A DNA stretch of 38,255 bases from Chloroflexota bacterium (GTDB lineage: Bacteria; Chloroflexota; UBA6077; SHYK01), in NCBI GenBank assembly GCA_035652535.1, contig DASRDP010000060.1, positions 1 through 38,255 on the forward strand. The letters are read 5' to 3'. Positions 23,706-31,992 of the stretch are shown here, in pieces. Each line of letters begins with the position of its first letter. Positions within the stretch are counted from its first letter, which is position 1. Made by a program: the position numbers and the translations under genes. Under the pieces are notes generated by a model. The model had not been told where the DNA came from. It did not search any database and saw nothing but the letters and a program-made list of their open reading frames with translations.

Positions 23706-25196
23706 TCACGGCCGCTGGCTGGCTAGCGCGTGGCTGGCGCGCGTCGCTTGCGGTCGCGCCCTGCCGTCCGGCGAGAAGAGCTCCGGCCAGTTCGCGCGAA
23801 GCTCCTTCGCCTCGGCATCGCCGACGCGCGCGACGGTTGGAAAGGTCTTCGCCCGATCGTAGGGCCTGCAGGCGTCGATGATCATCCGATTGTTGAAATA
23901 CCGGGGCCCTTCGCCCGCGTAGGCCATGGGGTCGAGCGGCGTGCTCCAGCAGCGCTTCATCACGTCCACATCTTCGACGACGTCCGTGCGCGTGCACATC
24001 GCCCAGAGCACCTGGTTCGTGTCGCACGGGTCGATGTCGTCGTCCACGACCACCACGAAGCGGTTCGCATAAGCGCCAGCGTGGCAGCTCGCCGTCGCCA
24101 TGCCGACCTGCTTGGCGTGGCCCGGATACATCTGCTGGATGGCCACGACGTTGAACATCCGGCCACCCCCAGCCTCGTGCGACCAGACGCCGACGACACC
24201 GGGCACGCCGGACCGCTCGAGCTCGTCCCAGATGAGGGCGGCCCGGAGCGGACTCCGGAAGTAGGTGTTGTCGTTGGGCGGCTTGCCGGGGAGGCAGCCG
24301 AGCACGATCGGGTCGTCGCGATGGAGCACCGACCGAACGCGAATGATCGGCTCGTCCTTCTCGCCGCTCGCGTAGTAGCCGGTCCACTCGCCAAACGGCC
24401 CCTCGGAGCGCATCTCACCTGGCGGAATCTCGCCCTCCAGCACGATCTCGGCCGTCGCAGGGACCGGCAGGCCCGTATAGGGCGCGGAGATCAGCTCGAT
24501 CGGCTTGCGCCGAATCGCGCCCGCGACGTCGTACTCATTGGTTCCGTAGTCGACTTCCAGCCCACCCAGGAGGAGCAGGAGAGGATCTTGCCCGACGCAG
24601 ACCGCGACCGGGCAGGCCTCTCCGCGGCTCCAGTACTTGTCCCGAATGAGGCGGCCGTGCTTGCCCGGCGAGATGTAGATGCCGGCCGTTTGCGCGTCGT
24701 GCATCTGGACCCGGTACGTCCCGGAATTGACCCAGCCCGTGTCCGGATCCCGCATCACCACGATGTTGCCCGTGCCGATGTATCGTCCGCCATCGTCTCG
24801 GTGCCAGATGGGCGCGGGGAACTGGGTGAGGTCGATGGCGTCTCCCCGCTGCTGATTCTCGAGAACGGGGCCGGATTCGACGGTCACGGCCGGCTGCGGT
24901 TTCAGGTCTTTGAGCTGCGTGCGCCATGCCTGGACGAAATCGCGCGGGCCGTAATCGAGGGGGAGATCCAGGCTGATGGCGAGCCTGCGCAGCGACGTGA
25001 AGACGTTGGCGACGATGCGGTGCCCGGGCCGGTACCCTCGGATGTGGTCGAAAAGCAGAGCCGGGTTTCCCATGTCCCACTGGTACAGATCGACGAGCCC
25101 ACCCAGCTCGTACTCGGGGTCCGCGCCGTCCACGCGGGACAGCTCCCCGATCTCGTCAACGCGCTCGATCCATTCGCGGAGGTCCCGTACCGGCAT
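23706..25196 (-). CDS. UbiD-family decarboxylase (prenyl-FMN type)
   Basis: A 496-residue protein of the UbiD family, which uses prenylated FMN to decarboxylate aromatic or alpha,beta-unsaturated acids. Visible landmarks: the MPVRDLREWIERV start, VNSGTYRVQMHD with the cofactor-binding Arg region, GPFGEWTGYYASG with the active-site Glu, and FVVVVDDDIDPCDTNQVLWAM near the C-terminus. Length is in the usual range. A GGGAGGAG site precedes the ATG at 25196. A perfect TATAAT at 25224-25229 indicates its own promoter. A UbiX prenyltransferase, which it would need, is not in the window. It neighbours an amidohydrolase-2 gene downstream and the Mo-hydroxylase operon upstream. The C-terminal tail after 460 is Ala/Arg/Gln-rich. 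Confidence 0.92.
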   Translation of the reverse strand: MPVRDLREWIERVDEIGELSRVDGADPEYELGGLVDLYQWDMGNPALLFDHIRGYRPGHRIVANVFTSLRRLAISLDLPLDYGPRDFVQAWRTQLKDLKPQPAVTVESGPVLENQQRGDAIDLTQFPAPIWHRDDGGRYIGTGNIVVMRDPDTGWVNSGTYRVQMHDAQTAGIYISPGKHGRLIRDKYWSRGEACPVAVCVGQDPLLLLLGGLEVDYGTNEYDVAGAIRRKPIELISAPYTGLPVPATAEIVLEGEIPPGEMRSEGPFGEWTGYYASGEKDEPIIRVRSVLHRDDPIVLGCLPGKPPNDNTYFRSPLRAALIWDELERSGVPGVVGVWSHEAGGGRMFNVVAIQQMYPGHAKQVGMATASCHAGAYANRFVVVVDDDIDPCDTNQVLWAMCTRTDVVEDVDVMKRCWSTPLDPMAYAGEGPRYFNNRMIIDACRPYDRAKTFPTVARVGDAEAKELRANWPELFSPDGRARPQATRASHALASQRP

Positions 25197-25223
25197 CGAC
25201 TCCTCCCATCGGTGGCTGATCGG

Positions 25224-25229
25224 ATTATA
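25224..25229 (-). promoter_or_regulatory. Consensus -10 box of the UbiD gene
   Basis: Perfect TATAAT on the minus strand (25229-25224) in the 62-base gap between the 2Fe-2S subunit stop and the UbiD start. No convincing -35 lies 16-18 bases before it. Confidence 0.5.
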
Positions 25230-25258
25230 GGGAGCGGGGAAATCGAATCCGGTTCGGG

Positions 25259-25759
25259 CTAGCGGCCGGCAGCGAGACGGGCGATCGCCTCGTGCACGGA
25301 GTCGAGGATCTTTACGTAGCTCCCGCACCGACACAGATTGCCCGCGAGATACGCGCGGATCTCCTCGTCGGTGGCGTCGGGCCGCTCGGCGAGGAGCGCC
25401 TTGGTCGTGAGGAGGATGCCGGGCGTGCAGTACGAGCACTGGAAACCCGTTCGCGCCACGAACGCGGCCTGGATCGGGTCCAGGTGCGCGACGTCGCGGA
25501 CGCCCGATTCGTCTGTGGGAATGCCGAGCCCTTCGAGGGTGAGGACCTCGTGGCCTTCCGCCATGGCCGCGAGGGCGAGGCAGGAGCTGATGGGCCGGCC
25601 GTCGACGAGCACCGTGCACGCGCCGCACATGCCGATGCCGCACCCCTCGCGCACGCTGAGCAGCTTCAGCTCGTCGCGGAGTGCCTCGAGGAGCGTGCGC
25701 GAGTTTGGGACGTCGACGACGTGGAGGTCGCCATTCACGTGGAGCGTCACGCCCGTCAA
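25259..25759 (-). CDS. Molybdenum hydroxylase, 2Fe-2S subunit
   Basis: About 166 residues, small subunit of a xanthine-dehydrogenase-family enzyme. A ferredoxin-like cluster site is formed by CGIGMCGACT and a Cys after VDGRPISS; the helical second cluster domain has CSYCTPGI and NLCRCGSY. Both clusters are complete. Start is uncertain: a TTG at 25759 makes a TTGA overlap with the stop of the large subunit and follows GGGGGCGAG, while a GTG at 25750 would begin VTLHVNG. It transfers electrons from the Mo centre to the FAD subunit. It is last of the four-gene operon that runs from 30117. Confidence 0.93.
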   Translation of the reverse strand: MTGVTLHVNGDLHVVDVPNSRTLLEALRDELKLLSVREGCGIGMCGACTVLVDGRPISSCLALAAMAEGHEVLTLEGLGIPTDESGVRDVAHLDPIQAAFVARTGFQCSYCTPGILLTTKALLAERPDATDEEIRAYLAGNLCRCGSYVKILDSVHEAIARLAAGR

Positions 25760-28056
25760 CGGCTCGCCCCCTCTATCGCGTCCAGCACGCGCTCCGGCGT
25801 GAGCGGGATGCGGTTTACGGCTGCGCCGATCGCGTCGCGCACCGCGTTGCCGATGGCCGGCGGAACGGCGGGGAGGCCCGTCTCCCCGAGCCCGTGGACT
25901 TCGGCGTTGGGGTCCGGGCTTTCCGCGAGGGTCGTCGTGAACGGGGCGGGGAAGTCTTCCATGGACGAGATGTTGTAGTCGGAGAGGTTGGGGTTCGTGA
26001 CCTGGCCGTCCTCGAACAGCATCTCCTCGAACAGCGCCTGAGAGATGCCGAACGCGGCGCAGCCCTCGTTCTGCAGCTCGGCGTTTGGGCGGTCGATGAC
26101 GCGCCCGGCATGGGTTGCCAGGTGGAGCTTCAGTAAGGTGACCTTGCCCGTCTCGCGATCGACCTCCACCGTCGCCGCGGCCGCCGCCTGGTGCCAATGA
26201 TGGGACGCCTTACCCTGGCCGGTCTCTGGGTCGACCCCAATCTCCGTTTTGAACCCGCCGACGCCGGCCAGGCTCTCCACGCCGGCCTGCCGGAGCAGGG
26301 CGGCGATGTCGACGGGCTCCCCTTGGCCGACGCGGACGAATCCGCGCTCCGCGGTCACCTCCGATTCAGGGACCTCGAACACCTGACCGGCGAGCCCGCG
26401 AAGCTGACGGTAGAGGTCTTCGGCCGCGACGTGGGCGGCCAGGACGTTGAAGAAGCTGGATCGGCTCGAGCTGGTCCCTTGGTCCGGCGGGGTGGAGCGG
26501 GTGTCCACGAACGGCACGTCGACGCGGTCCTCCGGGACCCCGAGGGCGCGGGCGACTTCGCGGGCGAGCACCGTGCGCGAGCCCTGGCCGATGTCGACGG
26601 TGCTGCTGAGCGCGCTGATGGCGCCGTCGGACCGGAGACGGATCATCAACGTCGTGGTCGCCGGATTGCTGCCCATGTGCTTGATAATGGTCGAGAGGCC
26701 GCGCCCGACGAGCTTGTTGGGCCCAGATGGCTCGGGAAGCGGGCCGTCGTAGTCGATGGCCCGGGCCGCGTCCTCCAGCAGCTCGACGAAGTGGACGTCT
26801 TCCAGCACCTCGCTCGTGGCGAAACGGTCGCCGGTCCGGAGAAGATTCTTCCGCCGAAACTCGAGCGGGTCCATTCCCAGCGCGTGGGCCAGCTCGTCGG
26901 TGTGGCGCTCGTACGCCCACGCGACCTGCGAGACGGCTAGGCCGCGGAACGGCACCGCGTTCGGCCGATTCGTGTACACGGCGTAGGCGTCGACCTTGAC
27001 GTTCGGGATGCCATATGGCCCCGACGCGCCAATTCCGCCCGAGCGCGCGATCGTCCCGCTCCGATCCGCGTAGGCGCCGCCGTTGTAGTGGACCTCGACT
27101 TCGCGCGCGGTGATCGTCCCATCGCGCTTGAGGCCGGTCTTGATGCGGACGCGGGCCTCGTGCTTGGTCGTCGTCACGAAGCCCTCGGCGCGCGTAAGGA
27201 GGAGACGCACGGGCCGCATTGCCTTCTGGGCCAGCACGGCCGCCAGGGGCTCCATGCGCGTGTACGTTTTCGAGCCGTATCCCCCGCCGAGGGTGTAGAC
27301 GAGCACGCGGACGCGCTCCGCGGGGATGCGAAAGACGTCGGCGACCTGTTGCCGGACGAAGTAGGGCATCTGGGTCGAGGACCAGATGGTCAGCTCGTCA
27401 TCCTCCCAGCGCGCCACCGTGACGTGCGGCTCCAGCGGGTAGTGGTGCAGGGCGGGACTCGAGAAGACGTCCTCGTGAACGATCTCCGCCTCGGCGAATC
27501 CCGCCTCGACGTCGCCGCGCCGTACCTTCATGTGGTTGATCAGGTTGGTCCCGTTTTGCGGCTGGATTCCTCCGGCGGCGAACTCGTAATGGCCAACGAT
27601 CTGCTCGTGGACGAGCGGAGCGTCGGGCTTGAGCGCCTCCACGGCGTCGAAGACCGCCGGCAGCTCCTCGTACTCCACCTCCACGAGGTCGATGGCATCC
27701 GCGGCGGCGTCCGGCGTCTCCGCTACGATCGCGGCGACCACGTCACCTACGTGGCGCGCCTTGTCGATGGCGACGATCGGTTGGTCCTTGATGGCGGCGC
27801 CGTAGTAGGGGAACAGGCGACCATCGGACAGGTCGTCGCGGGTCAGCGCGGCGACGACGCCCGGGTGCGCGAGTGCCCGCGAGGCGTCAACGCGAACGAT
27901 ACGGGCGTGAGGATACGGGCTGCGGACGCAGCGGGCGTGCAGCATGCCGGGCAGCTCGACGTTCAGCGCGTACGGGATCTGCGCCGTGACCTTCATGACG
28001 GCGTCGCGGTCGCGCTGGGTCATCTGGGCGCGGGGCGGCGGGATCGTCTGGGTCAT
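25756..28056 (-). CDS. Molybdenum hydroxylase, large molybdopterin-binding subunit
   Basis: A 766-residue catalytic subunit of the xanthine dehydrogenase/aldehyde oxidase family, hydroxylating a carbon of an N-heterocycle, purine or aromatic CoA/aldehyde. Features: the N-terminal a/b hammerhead domain (GMLHARCVRSPYPHARIV), the cofactor-contact motif GGGYGSK, the active-site loop PFRGLAVSQ, and the C-terminal GLGETG with the catalytic Glu. The loop lacks the AYxCSFR signature of form I CO dehydrogenase, so CO oxidation is unlikely. ATG 28056 overlaps the stop of the dCTP deaminase gene by ATGA, a sign of coupled translation. Chaperones (XdhC type) are not in the window. Confidence 0.93.
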   Translation of the reverse strand: MTQTIPPPRAQMTQRDRDAVMKVTAQIPYALNVELPGMLHARCVRSPYPHARIVRVDASRALAHPGVVAALTRDDLSDGRLFPYYGAAIKDQPIVAIDKARHVGDVVAAIVAETPDAAADAIDLVEVEYEELPAVFDAVEALKPDAPLVHEQIVGHYEFAAGGIQPQNGTNLINHMKVRRGDVEAGFAEAEIVHEDVFSSPALHHYPLEPHVTVARWEDDELTIWSSTQMPYFVRQQVADVFRIPAERVRVLVYTLGGGYGSKTYTRMEPLAAVLAQKAMRPVRLLLTRAEGFVTTTKHEARVRIKTGLKRDGTITAREVEVHYNGGAYADRSGTIARSGGIGASGPYGIPNVKVDAYAVYTNRPNAVPFRGLAVSQVAWAYERHTDELAHALGMDPLEFRRKNLLRTGDRFATSEVLEDVHFVELLEDAARAIDYDGPLPEPSGPNKLVGRGLSTIIKHMGSNPATTTLMIRLRSDGAISALSSTVDIGQGSRTVLAREVARALGVPEDRVDVPFVDTRSTPPDQGTSSSRSSFFNVLAAHVAAEDLYRQLRGLAGQVFEVPESEVTAERGFVRVGQGEPVDIAALLRQAGVESLAGVGGFKTEIGVDPETGQGKASHHWHQAAAAATVEVDRETGKVTLLKLHLATHAGRVIDRPNAELQNEGCAAFGISQALFEEMLFEDGQVTNPNLSDYNISSMEDFPAPFTTTLAESPDPNAEVHGLGETGLPAVPPAIGNAVRDAIGAAVNRIPLTPERVLDAIEGASR

Positions 28057-29207
28057 GGCCGTTTGAACTGCTTGCTCAGGGCCAGATCCTGTCCCTGGTA
28101 GGTTGAGCCGATCAATCGGCCGTAGACGCGGTCCGGTATCTCGATCAGCGGCTCGAACTGGAGACGTCCGACCCGCTGACCGTCCTCCAGGACGAAGGGC
28201 ACCTCATGCGAGCGGACTTCCAGCACCGCGTGCGTCCCCTTGATGTCAGAGCTTCCGTATCCGAAGCCGGGATCGAAGAAGCCCGCATAATGGATGCGAA
28301 ACTCCCCGACGGATGGGTCATAGGCGACCATCTCCGCGGCATACGCCGGTGGCACGCGGACCCGCTCCTTCGAGGCGAGGATGTAGAAGTCTTCGGGGTT
28401 GAGGATGAGGCGGCCGGCGCGCGGGCGAGAGATCGGCTCCCAGAACTCGGTGAGATCATAATAGGCGACACGGTCGAGATCAATCAGGGGCGCGTGGGTC
28501 TTCGCGCGATAGCCGATGATGGCGGCGCCCTGCACGCCGTCGAGGTCGACGGAGATCCACAGCCCGTCGGCGATGGTCGGCGACTCGACGGCCTCGTCCT
28601 GCAGGTACAGCAACGTCTGGGTCTGATGGAGGCGCGCCAGGGCGCCGTCGCCGGGCTGGGGCGCCCCGCGGATGAATCGGATCTGGTTCATCCGGGTGCC
28701 GGCGCGAACCAGGATGCTGAACGTCCGGGGGACGATCTCCAGGTACAGGCCGCCACAGTAGCCGGCCGCCACGCGCTCGAACTCGGTTGCGTAATCCGTG
28801 ATCAGCCGGGTGAAGACGTCGAGCCGACCCGTCGTGCTCTTCGGGTTCGCCTTTCCCGAGATGTTCGGGGGCAGGCGCCACTCCTCCATGAGCGGCACGA
28901 GGTAGACGCATCCGCGCTCTAGGACGGCGGGCCGGGTCAGGTCGATCTCGTGGGTCTTGAACTCCTCTGCCTTCTTGAGCACCGTGGACCCTCGGCCGGG
29001 AAGGAAGCTCGCGCGCACCCGGTACGCGACCGGCCCGAGTCGCAGGTCGAGGCTCGCCGGCTGGATCTGGGCCGGCTCGATGGGCGCGGATGAGGGAATC
29101 GAACCGGCGTCGATGAGCGTGCGAATGCTCTGCGATGGCAGAATTCCGGTCGCTCGGTGGGCGGCCACGCCCAGCTCGGGGAAAAGGGTGGGCGACTGCG
29201 CGCTCAT
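28053..29207 (-). CDS. dcd: 2'-deoxycytidine 5'-triphosphate deaminase (two-domain form)
   Basis: A 384-residue protein with two tandem dUTPase-like barrels, matching the long dCTP deaminase type. First domain: GKANPKSTTGRLDVF, FERVAAGYCGG, and the catalytic Glu in LYLEIVP. Second domain: YAGFFDPGFGYG, LEDGQRVGRLQFEPL, and a YGRLIGSTYQGQ tail, the familiar C-terminal motif. It would convert dCTP to dUTP for dTMP synthesis. The start at 29207 was chosen because reading upstream overlaps the adjacent gene; AGGA stands close before it. It lies between the FAD subunit and the large subunit of a molybdenum hydroxylase, 34 bases from one and overlapping the other by four, an unusual place for a pyrimidine-nucleotide enzyme. 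Confidence 0.88.
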   Translation of the reverse strand: MSAQSPTLFPELGVAAHRATGILPSQSIRTLIDAGSIPSSAPIEPAQIQPASLDLRLGPVAYRVRASFLPGRGSTVLKKAEEFKTHEIDLTRPAVLERGCVYLVPLMEEWRLPPNISGKANPKSTTGRLDVFTRLITDYATEFERVAAGYCGGLYLEIVPRTFSILVRAGTRMNQIRFIRGAPQPGDGALARLHQTQTLLYLQDEAVESPTIADGLWISVDLDGVQGAAIIGYRAKTHAPLIDLDRVAYYDLTEFWEPISRPRAGRLILNPEDFYILASKERVRVPPAYAAEMVAYDPSVGEFRIHYAGFFDPGFGYGSSDIKGTHAVLEVRSHEVPFVLEDGQRVGRLQFEPLIEIPDRVYGRLIGSTYQGQDLALSKQFKRP

Positions 29208-29241
29208 TCCTGGTCCCGCCCGCGCGCGCACCCCGCCATCG

Positions 29242-30117
29242 TCAGACCCGTCGCGCGCCGACGTCCCCGGCCGCCGCGGCTTCCAGGGCTCGGCGCACAA
29301 ACACTGCCACCATTCGCGCACGATACGCGGCCGATCCGCGCGCGTCGGCGACGGGCTCCGCCTGGTCGGCATAGGCCTGGCCAATGTGACGGAACAGATC
29401 GACGGTGGCCGGCATTCCGGCGGCGGTCGCGTCGATGGCAGGCAGGCGAAGGGGCGATCCTCCGACGGCGCCGACGGCGACGCGAAGCTCCTCGACGCGA
29501 TTCCCGTCGAGGCGTAAGAGCGCGGTCGCGCCGACGCACGGTCGGTCTTCCGAGGAGCGCGTGACGTACTTCAGGTAAACGCATCGGGCGTTGGATGGAG
29601 GGAGCGGGACCAGCACCTCAGATACGATCTCGTCGGGCGCGAGGCTCGTCTCGTAGAAGTCGGTGATCAGCTCGTGCACCGCGATCTCGCGCTCGCCCCG
29701 GGGGCCGGCGATTCGCACGCGCGCTCCGAGCGCGCAGAGGACGCCCGGTGGATCGGACGCGTAGTCCGCCTCGCAGACGTTTCCGCCGATCGTCGCCGCG
29801 TTCCGCACGCGGACGTTGCCGACGAGGCCGCACGCCTGCGCGAGGACGGGAGCGCCCTGCCGTACGGCGGGCGAGGACGCGATGTCGGCGAGCGTCGCGA
29901 GAGAGCCGAGGTGAAGCGCGCCGTCGTCTCGTCGAACCCCAGATAGGCCGGAGATGCCGTCGAGTCGGACGAGGGCGGCCGGGCGAACAAGCCCCTGGTG
30001 GATCATCGCCACGAGCGCCGTGCCGCCTGCGATGGGTCGCGCCTGGCCGCCGTAGCTGCCAAGCACGTCGACCGCTTCGGCAAGGGTTGTGGGTTTGTGC
30101 AGGGCGAAGTCGCTCAC
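29242..30117 (-). CDS. Molybdenum hydroxylase, FAD-binding subunit
   Basis: A 291-residue subunit of the CoxM/XdhB type. FAD-binding motifs GGTALVAMIHQG and NAATIGGNVCEADYASD are clear, and the C-terminal CO-dehydrogenase flavoprotein domain ends with an Ala/Arg-rich helix. It passes electrons from the Fe-S subunit to an acceptor. GTG at 30117 is taken as start (VSDFALHKPTTLAEAV), with GGAGG about ten bases before; a longer reading from 30186 is less likely. It is the first gene of the operon and is divergent from dihydroxyphthalate-decarboxylase-like gene 2. Confidence 0.9.
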   Translation of the reverse strand: MSDFALHKPTTLAEAVDVLGSYGGQARPIAGGTALVAMIHQGLVRPAALVRLDGISGLSGVRRDDGALHLGSLATLADIASSPAVRQGAPVLAQACGLVGNVRVRNAATIGGNVCEADYASDPPGVLCALGARVRIAGPRGEREIAVHELITDFYETSLAPDEIVSEVLVPLPPSNARCVYLKYVTRSSEDRPCVGATALLRLDGNRVEELRVAVGAVGGSPLRLPAIDATAAGMPATVDLFRHIGQAYADQAEPVADARGSAAYRARMVAVFVRRALEAAAAGDVGARRV

Positions 30118-30148
30118 CAGCGCGAATCCTCCGACGCGAAACTGTACC

Positions 30149-30165
30149 CCATGCTGGAAGCATGG
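30149..30165. promoter_or_regulatory. Short inverted repeat in divergent gap
   Basis: CCATGC-TGGAA-GCATGG, two 6-base arms around five bases, midway between the divergent FAD-subunit and Pht5-like genes. A possible regulator site; arms are short, so chance is not excluded. Confidence 0.3.
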
Positions 30166-30233
30166 CGCCCCCGTCCGGGATTGCATTCCCCCGCGGCATG
30201 CCGGAGGATTTGGCCGACGAGACGGGAGGAGTG

Positions 30234-31208
30234 ATGGGAGACATTCGGCTCACGCTGGCATGTGGCGACTACGACCTGACGCGAGCGCTCATCGACGGGA
30301 CGGTTCGCCCGCCCGGCGTGGAATTGACCGTGCTGCCCATGCCTTCGCCCGAGCGCCACTGGCGCATGATGCGCTTCGAGGAGTTCGACATCGCCGAGCT
30401 GTCGATGTCGCACTATCTCGTCGCCTACGCGGAAAAGCGCGAGTTCACCGCGATTCCCGTGTTTCCCCACCGGCGCTTTCGCCACTCGTTCGTCTTCTGC
30501 CGGGCCGACGCGGGCATCGACCAGCCTCGGGACCTGAACGGCAAGCGAATTGCGCTGCGTACGTTCCAGAACACGGCGGGCGTCTGGACCCGGGGCATTC
30601 TCGCCGACGACTACGGCTTCGACATCGCCAGTGCACGCTGGTACACCCAGGACGAAGAGGAAACGCCGTGGGAGCCGCCGGCCTGGCTCCAGATCCAGCG
30701 GGTCCCGGAGGGCGGCAATCTCGACCGGATGCTGGTGGAGGGGCAGCTGGACGCCGCAATCTATCCAGAGACGCTCCCGTCGTTCGCGAAAGGAGACCCG
30801 CGGGTGCGGCGCCTCTTCGAGCGGCCGAAGGAAGTGGAGGTCGAATATTTCCGCCGAACCGGCATCTTCCCCATCATGCACACCGTGGCGATTCGCAATG
30901 ACGTTCTCCACGCCTATCCGTGGGTGGCGGTGAGCATGCTCCGCGCGTTTCGCGAGGCGAAGGAGCGCTGCTACCGCCGACTTGCGGACCCGCGACAGAC
31001 AGCCCTCGCATGGGTGCAGGATCTCATCGAGGAGCAGCAGAAGGTCCTCGGTCCCGATCCGTGGCCCTATGCTCTGGAGCCCAACCGCGCCGCGCTCACC
31101 GCGCTCATCCGCTACTCGCAGGGTCAGGGGCTGATTCCGACCGCGCCCGAGGTCGAGTCGCTCTTCGTAGAGAGCACGCTCCGGGAAAGTCCGCGTTACG
31201 TGAGCTAA
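30234..31208 (+). CDS. 4,5-dihydroxyphthalate-decarboxylase-like / PBP-fold protein 2
   Basis: A 324-residue relative of the proteins at 15046 and 32680. Shared pattern: FDIAELSMSHYL, AIPVFPHRRFRHSFVFCRAD, QPRDLNGKRIALRTFQNTAG, LVEGQLDAAIYPE, and RRTGIFPIMHTVAI. Pht5 decarboxylates 4,5-dihydroxyphthalate to protocatechuate, but relatives of this fold may decarboxylate other aromatic acids. There is no signal peptide, which argues for a cytoplasmic enzyme. ATG 30234 follows GGGAGGA; a GTG one codon earlier is the other option. It is divergent from the Mo-hydroxylase operon, and its stop overlaps that of the YgjP-like gene on the other strand. Confidence 0.8.
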   Translation: MGDIRLTLACGDYDLTRALIDGTVRPPGVELTVLPMPSPERHWRMMRFEEFDIAELSMSHYLVAYAEKREFTAIPVFPHRRFRHSFVFCRADAGIDQPRDLNGKRIALRTFQNTAGVWTRGILADDYGFDIASARWYTQDEEETPWEPPAWLQIQRVPEGGNLDRMLVEGQLDAAIYPETLPSFAKGDPRVRRLFERPKEVEVEYFRRTGIFPIMHTVAIRNDVLHAYPWVAVSMLRAFREAKERCYRRLADPRQTALAWVQDLIEEQQKVLGPDPWPYALEPNRAALTALIRYSQGQGLIPTAPEVESLFVESTLRESPRYVS

Positions 31209-31945
31209 CCGGCGCCCTCGGTCGGCGCTACCGCGAACTCCATGGTCAGCGACGGGCCAATGGCATTGAGCTTCGCGCGCAACGCCCGATAGTCCGGCAG
31301 GATTCGTCCGACCTCCTCCCAGAACGCCGGGGAGTGATCGAGCACGCGGAGATGGGCCAGCTCGTGGACCACGACGTAGTCGATCACGTCGGCCGGCGCC
31401 ATCACCAGGCGCCAGTTGAAGCGGAGCGTGCCGTCCGCGCCGCAGCTCCCCCACCGGCGGCGCTGGTCCCTGACGCGAACGGCACGCGGCTCCACGCCCA
31501 TCACCACGCCCCAGCGCGCCACGTGGGACGACAGCCGAGTCGCCGCCTCCGCGCGATACCAGCGCTCGATCGCGGCCGAGAGCATTCGACGCCGCTCGTC
31601 CCCGCCGAGCGACGCGGGCTCGATGACGAAGAGCGCGCCTTCGCGGCGCGCCACCAGCGGGCGAGTCGCGGCGCCAGGTTCGACGATAAGGCGGAGGGGA
31701 CGTCCCAGGTAGGGAATGCATTCCCCGCTCGCGAATTGGAGCGGCGCTCGGTCCGGCGGGCGCGCGGCCAGCCGGCTGGCGATCCACCGCCGATGCCGCT
31801 CGACGAAGCGCCGGATCTCCTCGGCCCGGGCCCGCATCGGCGCGGCGACGCGCACCGTCCCGTCCCTCTCCACGGTGAGTGCAAAGGTCCGCCGCCGTCG
31901 CGCGCTCCGGACCACGATGTAGCGGAGGGGTGTGTCCTCGTTCAT
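31205..31945 (-). CDS. YgjP-like (DUF45/M48-type) metallopeptidase
   Basis: A 246-residue protein with the zinc-metalloprotease motif HELAHLRVLDHS (His, Glu, His and a downstream His), preceded by the RRRWGSCG segment that marks the YgjP/WSS1-like family. The N-terminal half is a beta domain (LRYIVVRSARRRRTFALTV). No membrane helix or signal peptide. Function of bacterial YgjP is still debated; a nucleotide-phosphatase activity was proposed for a homologue. ATG 31945 is preceded by GGAGAGG. It converges with the Pht5-like gene 2, and the two stop codons share the four bases CTAA (31205-31208). Confidence 0.88.
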   Translation of the reverse strand: MNEDTPLRYIVVRSARRRRTFALTVERDGTVRVAAPMRARAEEIRRFVERHRRWIASRLAARPPDRAPLQFASGECIPYLGRPLRLIVEPGAATRPLVARREGALFVIEPASLGGDERRRMLSAAIERWYRAEAATRLSSHVARWGVVMGVEPRAVRVRDQRRRWGSCGADGTLRFNWRLVMAPADVIDYVVVHELAHLRVLDHSPAFWEEVGRILPDYRALRAKLNAIGPSLTMEFAVAPTEGAG

Positions 31946-31992
31946 CACCTCTCCGCCGGTGGAGCTGGGCGTGCGCGGCTTCGGCACGGGGA

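Noticed and set aside
26191-28101. Long plus-strand frames over the Mo-hydroxylase gene
   Set aside because: Antisense of a well-supported gene; residues lack any conserved pattern.
28053-30117. Aerobic CO dehydrogenase (coxMSL) reading of the Mo-hydroxylase operon
   Set aside because: The large subunit lacks the AYxCSFR loop, so the family is kept but the CO substrate is rejected.
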